From the NCBI GenBank assembly GCA_027075555.1, contig JALTAZ010000112.1, positions 1 through 36,531 of the forward strand: 36,531 nt of DNA, read 5' to 3'. Under the pieces are notes generated by a model. That model saw nothing but the letters and a program-made list of their open reading frames with translations. It ran no database searches and was not told the DNA's origin. The DNA is from Micavibrio sp. (GTDB lineage: Bacteria > Pseudomonadota > Alphaproteobacteria > Micavibrionales > Micavibrionaceae). A program made the translations under genes and the position numbers. Positions 34,140-36,531 of the stretch are shown one piece after another. The stretch's first letter is position 1. Each line of letters opens with the position of its first letter.

Positions 34140-35009
34140 GGCTCTATTACTGCCCTGATAACCCCATTTAAAAATGGAGAGATCGACTGGAAGTCTTTTG
34201 AAAATCTGATTGAATGGCAAATCGAAAAAGGCACTCACGCTTTGGTTCCCTGTGGTACTACGGGGGAATCCCCGACCTTGTCTCATGATGAACATAGATC
34301 CATTGTTAAGCGTTGTATCGATGTGGTCAAGGGAAGAATTCCAGTAATTGCAGGAAGTGGATCAAATTCTACAAAAGAAGCTATAGAGTTAACTCAAAAT
34401 GCGCAAAATGATGGCGCGGATGCGGCTCTTGTAATTACGCCTTATTATAACAAACCTACACAATCTGGTATGTATGCACATTTCCATGCTGTGCATGAAG
34501 CAAGTAATATTCCAATTATTATATATAACATTCCAGGGCGCTGCATTGTGGATATGGATTTAAGCACAATGGCAAAGCTTGCAAAGCTCCCCAATATCAT
34601 TGGAGTAAAGGACGCAACAGGAGATTTATACCGCCCTCTTATAACTCGCCATATAATTGGTAAAGATTTTTGCCAGCTTTCAGGTGATGATTGCACCGCA
34701 GGAGCCTTTTTAGCACAAGGCGGAGTTGGCTGCATTTCTGTAATTTCAAATGTTGTTCCCGATAAATGCGCACAAATGCAAAATGCTTGGACGAATGGCG
34801 ATATTAAAACCTATGAGAAGCTTCGTGATTCTCTGGCGTTATTGGCAAATGATGTGTTTTGTGAAAGCAGCCCCGCCCCAATAAAATATGCTGCAAAAAA
34901 ACTAGGTCTTTGCAGTGATGAAGTTAGGCTCCCAATATTACCGGCGACCGATCAAGCAAGAAAAAAAGTTGATACAGCATTGAAATTTGCAAATATGGAG
35001 GATATTTAG
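34131..35009 (+). CDS. dapA: 4-hydroxy-tetrahydrodipicolinate synthase DapA
   Basis: The 292-residue protein starts with the typical FHGSITALITPF. It has the GTTGESPTL motif with the active-site threonines near residue 44, the YNKPTQSGMYAHF segment carrying the catalytic tyrosine, IIYNIPGR, and the Schiff-base Lys160 in GVKDATGD. The enzyme condenses pyruvate and aspartate semialdehyde in lysine and diaminopimelate synthesis, supplying peptidoglycan precursors, a natural neighbour for the peptidoglycan hydrolase slt. smpB follows after 39 bases on the same strand. Confidence 0.95.
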   Translation: MFHGSITALITPFKNGEIDWKSFENLIEWQIEKGTHALVPCGTTGESPTLSHDEHRSIVKRCIDVVKGRIPVIAGSGSNSTKEAIELTQNAQNDGADAALVITPYYNKPTQSGMYAHFHAVHEASNIPIIIYNIPGRCIVDMDLSTMAKLAKLPNIIGVKDATGDLYRPLITRHIIGKDFCQLSGDDCTAGAFLAQGGVGCISVISNVVPDKCAQMQNAWTNGDIKTYEKLRDSLALLANDVFCESSPAPIKYAAKKLGLCSDEVRLPILPATDQARKKVDTALKFANMEDI

Positions 35010-35048
35010 CCACCAAAATTTTAAAGATGGATAAATAGCAAATATTTT

Positions 35049-35543
35049 ATGTCTAAAAAGAAAAACAAAAAAATTGGTATGATTTCAACCAACCAGATCG
35101 TAGCCGACAATAAGAAAGTACGCTTTGATTATGAGCTTCAAGATACTTTCGAGGCTGGAATAATGCTTAAAGGAACAGAAGTTAAGTCTTTGCGCCTTGG
35201 TCAATGCAGTATAAAAGAATCTTATGTTGGCCCTAAAGACGGTGAAATATGGCTGTTTAATGCCAATATAGCCGAATATCAACAAGCAGGATCAAAAATG
35301 CAGCATGAGCCAACCCGCCCACGTAAATTACTTTTGCATAAGCGTGAAATTAACAAACTTATGGGTGCTGTTGCAAAAAATGGTATGAGCATAGTTGCAA
35401 CAAAAATATATTTTGATTCACGCGGGCGAGCAAAGGTTGAAATTGCCCTTGCTAGGGGTAAAAAGCTCTATGATAAACGCGAAACAGATAAAAAACGAGA
35501 TTGGAATAAACAAAAACAAAGATTACTAAAAAGCAAACGGTAA
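35049..35543 (+). CDS. smpB: SsrA-binding protein SmpB
   Basis: The 164-residue protein has the SmpB beta-barrel motifs ([20 protein letters not shown], then [46 protein letters not shown]) and the basic C-terminal tail ([20 protein letters not shown]) that enters the ribosome decoding centre. SmpB delivers tmRNA to stalled ribosomes. The tmRNA gene itself was not found in this window. Gene order dapA-smpB is common in alphaproteobacteria. Confidence 0.95.
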   Translation: MSKKKNKKIGMISTNQIVADNKKVRFDYELQDTFEAGIMLKGTEVKSLRLGQCSIKESYVGPKDGEIWLFNANIAEYQQAGSKMQHEPTRPRKLLLHKREINKLMGAVAKNGMSIVATKIYFDSRGRAKVEIALARGKKLYDKRETDKKRDWNKQKQRLLKSKR

Positions 35544-35582
35544 AAATGAGGTAGTATATTTACCATTTATACGCCGGTAGTG

Positions 35583-36296
35583 TTATAAATCTGGAACGTC
35601 AAAATCAGTACCAACATTTTTTTCTGTGCTGTAATTAGAAAAGCTGATTTTTACTCCTGTTTCACTATCCTTATTGTAGTCAGAGATATATACCCCCCTA
35701 TTACTATATATGGACGCACCATCTAGGGCTTTGCCAAGAACAGTAACTGCAGCGTAGTTGTTATCAGAATATTTATATCCACCAAATACGTCTTTATTCT
35801 TCGTACAAGGATAAGCTCTTATACCAGAACCCACATTAACACCCGCCCCGCCAGAACTATAACACATGGACATATAGCTCTCACTATGCCAGATTTCGGG
35901 TAGCTTAGCACTAACTTCTGATCCATCATGAATATCACCATTGACAACAATCAATCCATCATGAACCGTTACACTTGTACCTTTAGGAACATCACCTTCA
36001 ATCACTACAGAACCACCTGAAAAACTATAATCCACTCCCTCTTCCAAAGAGTAAGGAGAAACCCTGCAAAGTGAATGTTTCTCAACGCTCTGATCATTAT
36101 TCAACTTATTTGTCTTAAATACCGAAGTTTCGCTAATATATCCAACAGACTGTTTACTATCATCACCATCTATATCACATAGCTCAACGCGTGATGGATA
36201 CAAAACTACCGCCGCGGCAAAGGCGGCTGCCACAGCACCACCAACGCCTACAAACACGAGCTGCTGCTTATCACTTGAGTTATCAAACACACTCAC
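35583..36296 (-). CDS. Anchored exported protein with possible beta-helix, unknown
   Basis: I chose GTG 36296 as start (237 residues) because AAGGAG lies six bases upstream of it; ATG 36350 would add 18 residues with no ribosome-binding site. Residues about 12-32 form one Ala/Val/Gly-rich membrane helix (FVGVGGAVAAAFAAAVVLYP), so the rest is outside. Residues about 85-130 (GGSVVIEGDVPKGTSVTVHD, then GLIVVNGDIHDGSEVSA) repeat a short glycine-turn strand pattern like the right-handed beta-helix of DUF342/FapA and polymer-binding bactofilin-type folds. The C-terminus is rich in Tyr, Ser and Asn and has a few cysteines. No family is firmly identified. It converges with smpB and starts next to an insertion sequence end. 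Confidence 0.65.
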   Translation of the reverse strand: MSVFDNSSDKQQLVFVGVGGAVAAAFAAAVVLYPSRVELCDIDGDDSKQSVGYISETSVFKTNKLNNDQSVEKHSLCRVSPYSLEEGVDYSFSGGSVVIEGDVPKGTSVTVHDGLIVVNGDIHDGSEVSAKLPEIWHSESYMSMCYSSGGAGVNVGSGIRAYPCTKNKDVFGGYKYSDNNYAAVTVLGKALDGASIYSNRGVYISDYNKDSETGVKISFSNYSTEKNVGTDFDVPDL

Positions 36297-36302
36297 AACA
36301 AA

Positions 36303-36308
36303 CTCCTT
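36303..36308 (-). promoter_or_regulatory. Ribosome-binding site supporting a GTG start
   Basis: AAGGAG on the minus strand is six bases from GTG 36296 and decides the start of the anchored exported protein. Confidence 0.65.
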
Positions 36309-36420
36309 TATATGATTAACGGATACGATATCATAAAAGTGTAATGGCATATAATTAATTTTGTCAATAGCTATATCACCTTACGTCTTTGGCGGGAATA
36401 ATCTATGGGTGCATTACCTA

Positions 36421-36531
36421 GGCTCAGGACCTATTAAATTGTGTACATAAAGTTTCACGGGATTCACAAAGTATGCTCGATATGATTCAATTTCTTATAA
36501 ATGAGATTGAATTATGCGTGAATTATTTTGG
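36421..36531 (+). mobile_element. Left end of a probable IS5-family insertion sequence (partial)
   Basis: The last 111 bases look like an IS left end. GGCTCAGGACCTATT at 36421-36435, preceded by CTA(G), resembles terminal repeats of IS5-type elements. About 90 bases later an open frame begins MRELFW, as many IS5-type transposases do (M-x-(D/E)-LFW). A 10-base-pair stem (36485-36494 with 36503-36512, one G-T pair) precedes the start codon, possibly limiting transposase translation. The element continues outside the window, so this is based on little sequence. Confidence 0.45.
36514..36531 (+). CDS. Possible transposase N-terminus (first six codons)
   Basis: ATG 36514 opens MRELFW and runs off the edge. 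The match to the start of IS5-type transposases is suggestive only; six residues cannot prove it. Confidence 0.35.

Noticed and set aside
34140-34295. N-terminal extension of Slt (52 residues)
   Set aside because: It would lie inside dapA antisense and does not look like a signal peptide; the start at 34139 gives a better N-terminus.
35539-35564. GGTAAA/TTTACC stem after smpB as terminator
   Set aside because: Six AT-rich pairs, a 14-base loop and no T-run; too weak to call.

Overview
This window comes from an AT-rich alphaproteobacterium (judged by eye; base composition was not counted). Evidence: a PodJ-like polarity protein; SlyX ending in PPHY; the divergent slt/dapA pair followed by smpB; the MoxR-DUF58-DUF4159-amidotransferase-like membrane operon; a CckA-architecture hybrid kinase; and a CsgG/HfaB-type secretion lipoprotein. 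I could not place it at family level. No rRNA, tRNA or CRISPR array was seen.

Layout. 1-1100: C-terminus of a DusB-type dihydrouridine synthase, slyX (minus), and a membrane-anchored TlpA-like thioredoxin. 1616-6199: a PodJ-like coiled-coil/TM/Sel1/peptidoglycan-binding protein, an unknown secreted six-cysteine protein, a 51-residue membrane peptide and a degenerate TolC-like lipoprotein. 6489-12292: a complete RND efflux operon (NodT-type outer-membrane factor, HlyD-type adaptor, HAE1-type pump). 12289-16349: tamA-tamB on the minus strand.

16808-20847 is the most interesting part. A LuxR-type regulator with a fully degenerate receiver (CsgD-like in architecture) is interrupted at an eight-A run. 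It is followed by a secreted protein on the opposite strand, and then by an operon of CsgG/HfaB-family lipoprotein, a 354-residue GDVTATS/ATAVGNN repeat protein and a 143-residue secreted protein. No recognisable CsgA, CsgE or CsgF is present. This looks like a non-canonical curli- or holdfast-anchor-like nucleation-secretion system. Two secreted proteins have mature N-termini sharing a Q-x-x-N-x-P-aromatic-x-F pattern, which could mark partners of the CsgG pore.

21115-36531: cca (minus); the MoxR, DUF58, BatA-N/DUF4159 and amidotransferase-like operon with overlapping stop/start codons; a NarL-type response regulator followed by a CckA-like hybrid histidine kinase (minus); slt overlapping dapA head to head; smpB; and an anchored, possibly beta-helical protein of unknown function. 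The right edge runs into what is probably the left end of an IS5-type insertion sequence.

Taken together the genes are dominated by cell-envelope functions: outer-membrane assembly (TamAB), efflux, polarity and peptidoglycan turnover (PodJ-like, Slt), periplasmic redox (TlpA-like) and surface fibre or anchor secretion. Two LuxR-type regulators and one hybrid kinase are the visible regulators.
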